From Hypomyces perniciosus (taxonomy: Eukaryota; Ascomycota; Sordariomycetes; Hypocreales; Hypocreaceae): a DNA stretch of 64,000 nt. Location of the stretch: assembly GCA_008477525.1 (NCBI GenBank), contig SPDT01000004.1, positions 620,001-684,000 of the forward strand, in the 5' to 3' direction. Under the pieces are notes generated by a model. The model was not told where the DNA came from. It did no database searches and saw nothing but the letters and a program-made list of their open reading frames with translations. The position numbers were made by a program, and so were the translations under genes. How positions within the stretch are numbered: position 1 is the stretch's first letter; each line of letters opens with the position of its first letter. Shown here piece by piece: positions 12,801-23,570 of the stretch.

Positions 12801-14181
12801 CATCGTCATGACCTTGCAAATTGGCCCAATGAACGTGGACGTGGACGCTTCACCTGCCCCGAGTGGTATTATGCGCCAAGCACCCGTGACATGGCACGGG
12901 TGGCAGCCCCATGCATTATTCGCCGATCCCTCCCCAAAAGAGGGTGCAAGAGTGCGAATAGGAAGATTGGAAACATAAATCTCACGCTGCCACTGGACCG
13001 ACCGCACGAATCGTCAAAACGCCCTCCATGCCATGTCGCAGCAGTAGCAGTAGCAGTAGCAGTAGTATCGTATCGCCTTTCTTTTTATACCTCATGCTGG
13101 GGAGCAAGCTTACACCCACGTTTTACTGCCAACCGGTATCATTGGCCCTGTCGATCCCAATCCCATGTCACGCCTTGGCCGGCTTATCCTCCCCAATAAC
13201 AACCTGCATAGGTATGGAGTATCTACAGGTTGCATCTTGCGTGTGCGTAAACTCGCCTCTTACTCGACAAACCTGCAGTGCATTAACGAGGTTTATCCAA
13301 TTTACCCAATACCACATCAAGCCCGCCAACAATAGTAACACATGCAGCAGGGGTCATCCTTTTCTGCTGTGAAACGAAACCTCAACAGCTTGGAGGTTGG
13401 TGAAGAGGAAAGACAAAAAAAAGACCCCGCAACACCAGAAAAGCTTCTCGTGATCTCCACTCCACTAATATCTGCCTCAACGCCTTAACGGCGCAAACAG
13501 CCACACACGCAATCATGGAGAGAGAGAATGACGAAGAAGAGGAGGAGGAAGTTGTCGAGTCCATGTGCAAAAGTTATGGAAACGACGCTTAGGGTGTCTA
13601 ATCCATCCATCCATATACGAAGTAGATACGAAGTACGAAGTACCAAATATCCATGCAACAGAATACCTGCCAAGAACCATGCTTATTGCACATCATACAT
13701 CATCGTAAACGACCAAAACGCCACAGGCCAAGCTTCTCGCCAACAACCGGCCCATGGCTAAAGTTTCCCAGCGTCTTTACCCCGCACCACCGTCAATCAC
13801 ACCAACTTTGGCCAACGTTTGTGCCGTATCGATCCATGACTCTTCAGAGGAGGCCGCAGCATGTAGTAGTCTGCAGTCCGTACATAACTGCTCGCCAGCA
13901 GGGTAGAATCGGCCGCAGTCTCGCGCCCTTGCCAGCACACGGTTACCCGAGAGCCCAAGAACAAACAGTGCCTAATCTCACCACTCGGGTTGCACGGAGA
14001 TTGTGCGATGCCACTCACATCACATGCTCGGTCACTGGATCCCTGCGCTGCTCGTCCTGCAAACAGTGGCAGTTCGAGCCAAGTATATGCAAGTATGTGT
14101 GGCCGGCTCTGTGATGCCGATGGGAGCTGCATCTCTCAAAACGTTCATGTCGCAACGTTTCCTGCTTCACGGCTGCCCCGA
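9862..14181. other. Long gene-free interval (4.3 kb) upstream of tslA
   Basis: No open frame with protein-like composition, consistent codon use or convincing splice sites was found on either strand. The interval contains several copies of TACGGAGTA/TACGAAGTA-type words (10146, 10334, 10878, 12060, 12744 and a cluster of three at 13616-13642) and a (GCAGTA)n tract. Stress-element-like AGGGG/CCCCT pentamers occur (for example near 10750, 10785 and 11563), but they are common by chance. It may hold a long tslA promoter and 5' UTR plus the 3' UTR of RSA4, or noncoding RNA that cannot be read from sequence alone. Confidence 0.5.
13038..13066. repeat. (GCAGTA)n simple repeat
   Basis: Four to five tandem copies of GCAGTA in noncoding DNA. 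Confidence 0.9.
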
Positions 14182-15989
14182 TTAATTCCGCCACAACCGC
14201 ACAGCCTTGTCTTTGCCTCCACTGCCTACTCGCTGTCCGTCGGGGCTCCAGTCAACCTAACGGAAGAAACGGATTAGCATGTGGTCCGGATTGCCCCTGG
14301 GATTGGCATAGATGAGAATGAGGAGAGGGGGGGTACTCACAGCAAAGACCTCATCCTGGTGTCCAGGTAAGTCTACGGCCAGTTTGCATGTCGCCATCGA
14401 CCAGACCTTCAATGTTGTATCTTTCGATGCAGTCACCAGTAACCGACTATCTGCAGAGAAGGCACATTGGTAGATTGGCGCCACATGGCCACGTAGTGTG
14501 TTGATAAACTTTCCGTCCCTGCGCCGATCCCAACATTAGCTCGGATTGCGCCAGTCTGGTTTCCGTGTGTACAAACCTCGCACTCCAGATCTTGGTGTGA
14601 TTATCCCATCCTGCGCTAGCAATGAGACTTCCGTCAGGGGAGAATGTGACATGGTTAATGGCTTTCTGGTGTCCCAACAAACGCGCCACAGGTTTTGTGC
14701 CTTGGGAGGGATCCCATAGGTACATGGTAAAGTCATCCTGAATGCATCGGTTAGAGCATAGAAACATAATCCAGGGGGCTCTTCGCAACGTACTGAAGCC
14801 GACACAAGACGCTCAGCAATCTGGCCCTGGAATCTGGCCGCTTTCTCAAAGCGCTCCTTTGCCTTCTTTCTCTTCTCCTCCTCGGTGGTCGGCGTCGGCT
14901 GATGGTCGAAAAACGAAGTTCGTAGTGCAAAATCGGTAGACAGGGCCAGATGATTCACCCAATGGGCATGCGAGGAGAGAGTGTGCACAAGGGTTCCCTT
15001 CTCTGCGCTCCAAACTCTGACGGTCTTGTCATGGCTCGCCGAGTAGATGAGGCCTGTTCCTCCCCATTTTACACAACTGACACTGCTCCTGTGGCCTGAC
15101 AAGACATGCTCGGTTCGCCCAGTGTTCACTGCCCACACTCGAATCGTCGCATCCTTGCTAGCACTGGCCAAACGTGGTGACCCATTTTCCCAAAGATGAT
15201 AGGGTTCCCAGGCAATGTTGGTTACCCATTTCGAATGCCCAGTGAGTGCTCCAGGGCTGACAGCCTTTCCTGTCTCAGGATCCCATAGTCGCACGGATTT
15301 GTCCATACTTCCAGTAGCTAGGCGCATTCCATCAGGGGACCAGGCAACACATAACACCCAGTGGGTATGCCCAGACAGAGTATACTTCGGGGTACCAGTT
15401 TCTGTATCCCATATCCGCGCATTCTTATCACCCGAACCGGTGGCTAGCCGACTGCTACTTGCGGGGCTAAATTGAGCTGCCAATATTGCTTCTCCGTGAC
15501 CTGGTATCTTATGGGACATGCGAGTTACAGCCTGCACCTTGAAGACAGCCTGTGGCTCGGCGCTAAGGGTTACAGTTGTCTCGAACGGATTCTCGATTCC
15601 ATGACTACGTAGAAGCCCGAGAAGGTCTGTGGGGTATTGGTCGACGATTATATCAGTTTCCGGTATGTGTATTCGAAACCTGTATGGGAGAAACTCTTCC
15701 TTCTCCTAGACTCACTGCATCAGCCAAAACCTTTCTAGTCAGTTTATGCAGGGAGCGCGCATACCCTAGCAAGAAGTGTATTCAAAAGCAGAGACAAATT
15801 CTTCTCGGACGCATGGGCAAGAGGCACTTCAATCACATCGGCCATCTGCTTGCCGTCGCCGTCGAGGAAGCGAGCCTTGAAGGAGCCGGCCGGACCTTCA
15901 GATACCGCCGTGACATCTTGCTGGATTTGCGTTCGCTCGAGGTTTTCGCGCTTCTGGCGCTTGGAAGGGGGAGGTAAAACGGTCGCCAT
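14182..15989 (-). CDS. RSA4: Ribosome assembly protein 4 (Notchless/NLE1 family WD40 protein)
   Basis: Five exons (15765-15989, 14794-15705, 14577-14737, 14341-14518, 14182-14256) give 516 residues, the usual Rsa4 length. The N-terminus begins MATVLPPPSKRQKRE and forms the ubiquitin-like NLE/MIDAS domain (ARFLDGDGKQMADVIEVPL, then FRIHIPETDIIVDQYPTDLL). An eight-bladed WD40 propeller follows, with repeats such as GHTHWVLCVAWSPDGMRLAT and KDKAVRLWRN at the extreme C-terminus. Rsa4 acts in the nucleus on pre-60S particles, where its NLE domain binds the AAA ATPase Rea1/midasin, whose pulling drives remodelling. All exon phases close exactly. The upstream gap to the next gene on the same strand is only about 290 bp. 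Confidence 0.95.
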
Positions 15990-16278
15990 GGCGAGAGAGC
16001 GACTGCACGTCTAGGAATCGCACTTGGTGTTGTGATAAAAGTTGGCGATGAACAGATAAAAGCCGTAAATGGTGGGGCGCATTGGCAAAAAATCTGGGAA
16101 AAATAAGGCGGTGAAGCGGGGGTGGGGTCCTCTGGTGCGAGCTGAGATAGCCAGTAGCGAAGCTACCTAAGCTGCCAGTCTCTGGATGAAGCAGCATTTC
16201 GCATCCCCACCAGACGAACGTATTGGCAAACATTAGACATAAGAATGTTGTTAAAAATTCGTCAAGTTATTCTTTGTT

Positions 16279-17318
16279 TCATTGCCCAGGCTGTCCCTCG
16301 GGCTGCGCCACCATGGACGGTCGACTACGCATTCGCTTGGCAGGACTAGCGAACTGTTGAAACTGTGGCGCCATTGCGATTCCAGGAAGCGGAACTGGCG
16401 TCTGAGTTGGATTCTGAGCCAGTTGGAAATGGGGTTCCTGGAGCAATGGCTGAAGGTGGGCAGCCTGCGCCTGCGCTTCTTGTTGAAGCTGGTGTTGCAC
16501 AGCCTGTTGCTGCTCAGTGTCTTGATGTTGCAATTGCTCTCCTTGCCGACGTTGACGGCGTGCCCGTTGCTTCTGTGTTGCCAGCTGCCTCCTGTTCTTA
16601 TCAACCTGCAGATGGCGTTTGTCCTGGGCTTCCTGTCTCCGTTGGCGTTGCCAATCCTCGTTTTGCACGGCATAGACTGCGGCGATCCTGAGCTGCAGCT
16701 GTGCTAAAGCGTTAAGTCGGTCTGGCTGGGACATGTTACGATACTCGGTTTTGAGCTGCTGGAATGTGTCTCCCGTGAGGCGAAGAGTTGCGTCCGGGAT
16801 GCCTGCAAGATTGATCGCTGTGGCCGTGTCAGAATCAGGCCGAGGAGCTGTACTCGAAGGTTAGACCACTGGGGCCGTCCAATGGGGACGATGAAGCACT
16901 CACCTTCTTGCTCATCCATATCATTGTCCTCATCCTCGCTCATCTCGCTGGGCGTTGGGGGTTCTGGCGTCCCAGGGGCATGATTATGCTGGTCGCAGGA
17001 GATGGTCAACACCCAACCGCCTATGCTCTTGCGGTTCACAGCCTTGGCTTTCCAGGGGCAATCGGTCTTCTTGGTGGTAGTTTTATGCTTCGTAGCCATG
17101 CATTTATAAGGCCGGCCGCCTCGATCGCAGACCAGATCACATCGCACAATGTCGTTGCCGGGGATGTCCGCGCCCCCCATCCTAGAGCGATGCGAGCGGG
17201 CCTTGACGATCTTGTAGCCTTGCTTCTCCATGCGACCGTTCAGATCCTTAATCAGGTCGTCGTATGTGTTGAAGACACCCGAATGGGGCACCGCAACGGC
17301 CTCAAGTATACCGAACAT
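16279..17318 (-). CDS. FAR1-type DNA-binding domain protein (possible transcription factor)
   Basis: Exons 16904-17318 and 16279-16847 join in phase 1 for 327 residues. Residues 15-115 hold a FAR1/WRKY-GCM1-like zinc-binding fold: VRCDLVCDRGG, DCPWKAKAV and SCDQHNHAP supply a C..C..H-x-H set. This fold is shared by plant FAR1/FHY3 proteins and Mutator-like transposase N-termini. An acidic, serine-rich linker (SEMSEDEDNDMDEQE) and a helical region follow, then a strongly glutamine/arginine-rich coiled segment (about 220-290) of the kind seen in activators. No transposase core is present, so I read it as a domesticated or stand-alone DNA-binding protein. Targets are unknown. It starts 503 bp from MSH4 on the opposite strand. 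A CTG-repeat tract lies immediately upstream of the ATG at 17318. Confidence 0.75.
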
Positions 17319-17821
17319 TGTGGCGGCTGCTGCTGCTGCTGTTGCTGCTGCTGCGACTCTGCTGCGCTGCGGCGATAGGCGCTGGTTATCGATGGAGGAC
17401 GTGTGGATTTGCTGTTGAACCTGTGCGGGCGGATGTGATTCGTGGCGGTTGAGACGTGGAGAAGGGGTTGAGGGCGAAGGTTTGGGCTAAACTGCGGTCA
17501 AATTGTCCTCTGTGCCGTTGACGAACCCCTAACCCTCGACCTGCAGGTACGTACCTCCTGTGTGTTGGGTCCTTCCACTTCATCCACAGAACCCTCACTC
17601 TCTGCAGGAAGGCAGGTAGTACTGAAACCACTTCTGCATTTCCGAAAATCCTTTTTTTTTTCCTTCTTCTTCTTTTTCTTAGCAATGGAAATTTCATCTA
17701 TTTCAATGCCAGAATCCATCTCATCTTCAAGATTGCGATCCTCGCTCAATTCTGTGACGTGACAGACAAGCGACTTCATCCTCTCTCACCTTGATCAAAG
17801 TCAAATAAATGACTGGCCACC
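17319..17821. promoter_or_regulatory. Divergent promoter between the FAR1-type gene and MSH4
   Basis: 503 bp separate the two start codons on opposite strands. The left end carries an interrupted (CTG)n tract at about 17326-17354, and a T-rich tract lies near 17651-17670. No coding sequence was recognised. Confidence 0.6.
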
Positions 17822-20709
17822 ATGTCGTCCACATTCCGCGCTCCCTCAACGATGAGCCAATCTTCCTCGTCGTACTTTCAGAGCACTACTCTCTCAAATG
17901 CCTCCGACAGCAGCTCTGTTGTTCGAGGCCACGATCACGAGGACGCAGACAGCAGATATGACCGATCGGTTCAGTACACACCCTCTGTTGCAAGTACGAG
18001 GCCCAGCACCACCCGAACTACAATTTCGCGAGCTACGACACGTCCCAGCACGGCCTCGGGTCGCAAGTCTAGAGCAGGCACCACTCCATCAATCCTCGGA
18101 CTCAGTGAATCTCACAGTATCGTTTGCGCTGTCAGTGAAGCCCGCGGCGTTTCGCCATCAGTCGGTGTCGCCTTTGTCAATGTGTCTCTCGGTGAAGTTA
18201 CCCTCAGTCAGATATGTGATAACCAATCCTATGTCAAGACCATCCACAAGATTCAAATGGCATCACCTTCTCGAATCATATTCACTTCCGCCGTGTGTCC
18301 CCCCAACAAACCCAGCACGCTCTACTCCCTTGTGAATGAGTTGGTCCCCGAGGCTCAAATCGCCTCCTATGATCGTTCAGCTTGGTCTGAGAGAGCTGGA
18401 CTAGACTACATCCAAAGCCTAGCCTTTGAGAGCGACGTGGAGCCTATCAAAGTTGCCATTCAGGGCAAGTATTATGCAGTCTCTTGTTTCTCTGCTGTAG
18501 GCTGCTGTAGTCCCCCTCATTATCCATCCGTTCTCACAAGTGCAATCCTAGGCAATGAAGTACATCGAGCATAATTTTACCATCAGCTTCGCCCTCCATT
18601 CGTTGCGCATCAGATACCAGCCTTCAGACGACACCATGATGATCGACATTTCTGCAATCCAATCCTTGGAAGTCATGCAAAACATGAGGGCTTCCAAATC
18701 CAAGGACTCCTTGTTCGGACTGCTGAATCATACTGCTACCCCAATGGGGACTCGAATGCTTCGTAGCAATATACTTCAGCCTCCAACTCGTCACGACACT
18801 TTCATCAAGCCTCGTTATGATGCCCTAGAGGAGCTTGCTACCAATGAGGAAATGTTTCGCGAGATCCGTAAAGGCATGTATCTGACCAATACCCGGAGCT
18901 CAACATAATTCTAATCACCGATGTATAGCTCTTAAGCTATTTCATGATGTTGAGAAACTGCTGACCAAGGTTTGCTTATTCTCCCAACCAATCTACGCAA
19001 CTGACCTCCGCAGCTCATTACGGTTTCCACCGCCACTGCGGTGTCAGAGGTTGAAGAGCAAATCACTCAAGTTCTCATGGTAAAGGCGTTTCTTGAATCA
19101 GTACCAGAGCTCCATAGGGCTCTTGGCCCGGCCAGCAGTCCTTTGCTGGTAAAAATTCGCGACCTGTGTCGCCCAGAGATTACAGCCCCAATCCTCAACC
19201 ACATCAAAAAAGTCATTGAGCCAGATGTAACGTACATGAAGTCGGCATTAGATCTGCGGAATCAGCGAACATTCGCTGTCAAATCCGGCATCAGCGGTAT
19301 GCTAGATGTGGCTCGTCAGACTTACAAAGAGCTCACAGAGGAAATTCATCAGCATGTGGACGAGATAAACGGTAGGTATTATGATGGTCGCATTTCGCCT
19401 CTCCAGTCACTAAGAGCGCTGCAGAGCAGTATCGGCTTAACGCCCGCCTGAAGTTCGATAATGGCCGTAAGTATTGGCTTCGCCTTAGAGCCGTTGACGT
19501 TGATGATACGGCACTACCTCAAGTCCTCATAAACGTGATCCGAAAAAGGGATAGCATCGAGTGCCAGACACTCAGTCTCGTCAAACTCAATCAACGCCTT
19601 TCCGACACATCCAATGAAGTGATTATACGAAGTGATGTAGTCATTCAGACATTGGTCAAGGAACTGCGAGAGGAGGTGCCGCACCTCTTCCGAGTCTGTG
19701 AATCCATCGCCCTCGTTGATATGATGGCGTCTTTTGGTCAGCTTGCGACAACCCGAGACTATGTCAGGCCGGAGATTACAGACACATTGGCGTTAAAGGC
19801 TGCACGACACCCCATTCTAGACAAGGTGAAGCACTGGTATCGTGGGCTTTTGTGCTTAGCGAAAGCTAACTACCAGTGTAGAAGATGTCAAGCGATTTTG
19901 TGCCCAACGATTACTATGCGACGGAGCAGTACTGTTTTCATATTGTAACCGGATGCAATATGAGCGGCAAAAGCACATACATCCGAGCTATTGCCTTACT
20001 ACAGATCATGGCCCAGATAGGCTCATTTGTTCCCGCGGAATACGCCTCCTTCCCCATTATCCACAACATATTTGCTCGTGTGTCAATGGAGGATAACATT
20101 GAAGCAAGCCTGTCGACCTTCTCCGTCGAAATGCGAGAAATGGCTTTCATTCTCAGAAACGTGGATGAAAAGAGTCTCGCAATAATTGATGAACTAGGCC
20201 GCGGAACAAGCACTAGAGACGGTCTCGCAATCGCCATTGCCATGTCCGAGGCACTAATAGACAGCAAAGCGTCTGTATGGTTCGCCACGCACTTCGTTGA
20301 GCTCGCCCGTGTGCTTGCAGATCGTCCAGGAGTGCTTAACCTCCATCTGGCGTCAGACAGCTCAACCACCCAAGATGGTTTGCCTCATTTGACGATGCTA
20401 TACAAAGCGACTGCGGGCACAGTTGATGACCAGGAACACTACGGTATCCACCTGGCTCGCGCCATGGGAATGCCTCTGAGCTTCATCAAAGTAGCAGAGG
20501 ATGTCGCCAATGATTTGCGACAGAAAAGAGAGTCAAATCAACAAAGATCAGAATCCCGGAAGCTTCTGGCTCGTCGAAAGCTCATTCTGAATCTCCATGA
20601 ATCACTGAAGCTCGCTCTGAACAATGGAAGCGAAAAAACTCTTCTGGGGTATCTTGAGCAGCTCCAAGAAGAGTTCATCGTGCGCATGGAGGAGATTGAC
20701 AGCATGTAA
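17822..20709 (+). CDS. MSH4: Meiosis-specific MutS homologue MSH4
   Basis: Six exons (17822-18496, 18552-18873, 18929-18969, 19014-19371, 19425-19825, 19882-20709) encode 874 residues. MSH4 pairs with MSH5 to clamp recombination intermediates and promote interfering meiotic crossovers; like its orthologues it has no N-terminal mismatch-recognition domain. Residues 1-95 are serine/threonine-rich and low complexity. MutS core and lever regions follow (MMIDISAIQSLEVMQNMRA, GLLNHTATPMGTRMLRSNIL), then the ATPase: Walker A GCNMSGKST at 623-631, Walker B AIIDELGRGTS, and the ATHFVELARVL block. The GCNMSGKS form of Walker A is typical of MSH4 rather than MSH2/3/6. Intron 2 appears to use a GC donor (AAAG|GCATGT); no GT donor keeps the frame. 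Confidence 0.93.
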
Positions 20710-21475
20710 GTGCGTCGACGGCTGTAGCTCAAGTGCAGAGTCACGGGATGCCCATCTGCATAACAACGGGTGTGCGAGGTTCTTGCCATGTTCTACCAAG
20801 TATATGGTGTACCATTTACTTCTCTGTTATACGGGGCAACTGCTTGATATCACCCGTAGTAAAATTCTAGCTTTCCAAGGTTTTATAATACTCGGCGTCA
20901 TCCGTTTTCCCTTTTGTCCCTGGCATTTCCCAGGGTTCTTCTTCCGTAGGTGTTACCCACCTTATCCTTTAACCGGTGTGCATCGGCCGAAGCTCCGGGA
21001 GACGAACGGCGGGGCTCCGGTTGTAGGATTGAATTCCATTCGCCTTTGTGATTCATTTTCCGTAACATTCTGGATTTCTCAGAATCTTTCCTTTTAGTTC
21101 TCAGTTTTGACTGACAGTCATGATGCCAGCTACTACACACAGACACACTTCACATCATTATGTACGGAGTAATAGTACAGAGCTTCGTTGGAGACCTACC
21201 CGAGAGCGAGCACCGGAGGTTCCTGGGGGTCATCCTCCAATGTGTCAGAGATAAGTAATGGCAAAAATTAGTGTTCACATTTTTTGGTGGTCATTGGGTT
21301 AACATCAGCTATCCTGGTCTAAATTAGCTTTCTGCCTCAATGCAATGTGTTCATGAATCCCATGCACACACAATTTCAACCTCTTCCACCAAAACCATCC
21401 CCCCTGTCCACTCCAACTCCCTGCCTATCAAGGTAACAAACGACCTTTTTAGACACATGGGGGAAGTTTTCGCAT
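20710..21475. other. Convergent intergenic region
   Basis: It lies between the 3' ends of MSH4 and the MYND-finger gene. No gene was seen. It carries one TACGGAGTA at 21163 and should include both 3' UTRs. Confidence 0.6.
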
Positions 21476-22482
21476 TCAAGACCGTATTGACTCTCGATTA
21501 GCATGGCTTAACATATGCAACTTCAACTCAACCGCAAAGCTATTGAGCTTAGTCTTGAAGTCGGCGTTAGAGCCATCAAGTATGTCTGCACCGATGCGCG
21601 TGTTAACGAAGTCGGCGAAGTGCAGTCGAGTCTGTCGCTCCAGCTTGATATCCTCTCGCTGTGCTCGGGTCTTGGTCATGAACGGAAGAGTGGCGAAGTA
21701 ATCCAGATCTTTCGTCTCGGTCGCATCGTAGGTGGTTGGGTTGCTGGAGATTCGGCATACTTTGTCTGTGAGATACGTATTGAATGGGACAAGAACCTCT
21801 CGGAATCCGTATTGGCAGCCCATTGTATCGATAATCCATGCCTCTTCGGAAAACAGTCGTGTAACCTTGATGACTGTGTGTGGACATTCGGTGGCATCTG
21901 GACCAGGGATGAGCTTCGCTGGGACCAACAGCTTTCCGAGCTTAAGGTCCAATACTTCGATAGTCGAGGTGACCCCTACATCATGTAAGTCTCATATGCA
22001 CAACTTATTACCTTTTTTGGTTGTCTCACCTGCAAGAAGCTTCCGAGTCAAACAAGCTAGTAGTGCCATGGCCGCTGTACATTGATTAATCGTAAGAGCT
22101 GCCTCCCTATGCTCGGTGTTGGTGGTGAGATGACTCGGAAAGGGACCACGTTTGGTCTGAGCCGTCATCGATCTTTGGTTTTGGTGAAGGTACAGAATCC
22201 CTTCTCGGAAATCGATCTTCGTGAGGTCGATGTCGTAATCAACCTCCCTGTCAACAGGGCTGCCTTGAGTAGATGGGCTGCTCGAAGCAGCTTCTTTCGT
22301 TGCTTCATGGCGCGGCAATGAGTCTTGTGGCCTGGCCAGTGTTCCGTTTGACAGTCGCGGCCACAGTAGACTGCATTGAGGGAATCGCCGGGCCAGTATT
22401 CTGGAGCGTCCATGCAGGCAGTACACCTCATAGTTGCGTCCGTGCCGCAGTTTGCACATTTTGCAGAATGTGCCGGTGCCAT
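21476..22482 (-). CDS. MYND-type zinc-finger protein with an apparent one-base frameshift
   Basis: The N-terminus (ATG at 22482) carries a complete MYND finger: CANCG..RCTAC, VYCGRDCQTEHW and HKTHC. MYND domains bind proline-rich partners. The downstream part (exon 22030-22482, intron 21976-22029, exon 21476-21975) encodes an uncharacterised fungal domain with blocks NNTEH-like TTNTEHREAALT, GCQYGFREVLVPF, PTTYDATETKDLDYFATLP and HFADFVNTRIG. Between the finger and this domain, near 22245-22250, the reading frame must change: the finger frame and the frame of DYDIDLTKIDFREG differ by one base, and no intron fits in the few bases available. Either one base was lost (gene damaged, or assembly error) or the two parts are not one protein. 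An in-frame upstream ATG exists but would add an unconserved-looking leader. Confidence 0.65.
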
Positions 22483-23570
22483 CTTGATTGACGAATAGGT
22501 GTTGCCTGGAACAAGCTCAGGATTGAAATATAGTGCCAGATGTGAGGTGAGGATGTTCAAAAGACCGAGTTTATGAAGGCATGGGCATCAACCTGAGCTG
22601 CTGCCTATACGGGGTTATACATTGCGGTTGGCTGCATGTTTCGCAGGTGAATAGGCAGTGATTTTGGCTAATAATTCATTTGAATCATACAATAGGTAAG
22701 AATTGACCCTATTGTGGTCAAAGAGTTATTCTGAGTTGCTAGAAAGCTGAAAGCGATTTGGGGCATTTTGCAAACGCCCCAAGCAGTTGCGTACCAAGCA
22801 CTTGATGATACTTGTTGATAGGGGTCTATTGCTATACAGGCCATAATACACTGGTTTGTAGGGTTACTCAAAACAGTACAGATATCACTCTCGCTTGTTA
22901 CCTGTAAGAGCTCTGCGTGGAATACATGAAAAGCCTTTCAAGTTCCACTCGACTATACTATTATCTTTCAGAAGTAGATACAAAAGTATTCTCTGCTGAG
23001 AAGAAGCTTATAGTTAATGGTTGCAGTTACAGCTGAGCTATGGCTTATACTCAGAAATACTGCATGACAAGCGGATAACTAGTCTGGGATCGACTGTATT
23101 TACTAACCCCAATAATTATAGAGAAAACCACATAGATATACGTGTGAACTTTGATCCTGTTTGAACTGGGTACCTCGTAGAGATTGTGCCGAGGCGTTGC
23201 ACTGCCATCAGTCATGTGCGCCACATGGGAGACTGCGCCACAATGCGCCACATTTTTCAGCCGTGCATGTGAAGGTTGCCTCCCTCCCTTCTCTGATTCG
23301 CAACGTCACCACATACGTACTTTGACAACGACACCAGCACGACTCAATGACTCAACAAACTAATATGGTGGCGAATTATAGACGCAAGCGAAGGGCTATA
23401 GCTGCCTCGGGTGTGTGGCAGGTGGCCAGGAGGATGCCTATCACAGCGAATTCACAACAGCCCTGCGTCATGCATTGGATATAAATGAGGCTGACGAAGA
23501 CTTTGTCCAGTCTCATCAGGACCTTTAAATCCTTCCACTATCAACTGTTCAGAGGACAGAGTACGGAGTA
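22483..23570. other. Divergent intergenic region
   Basis: It holds the promoters of the MYND-finger gene and the dynamin-like gene. No coding region was supported. A TACGGAGTA copy at 23562-23570 touches the first ATG of the dynamin-like frame. Confidence 0.55.
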
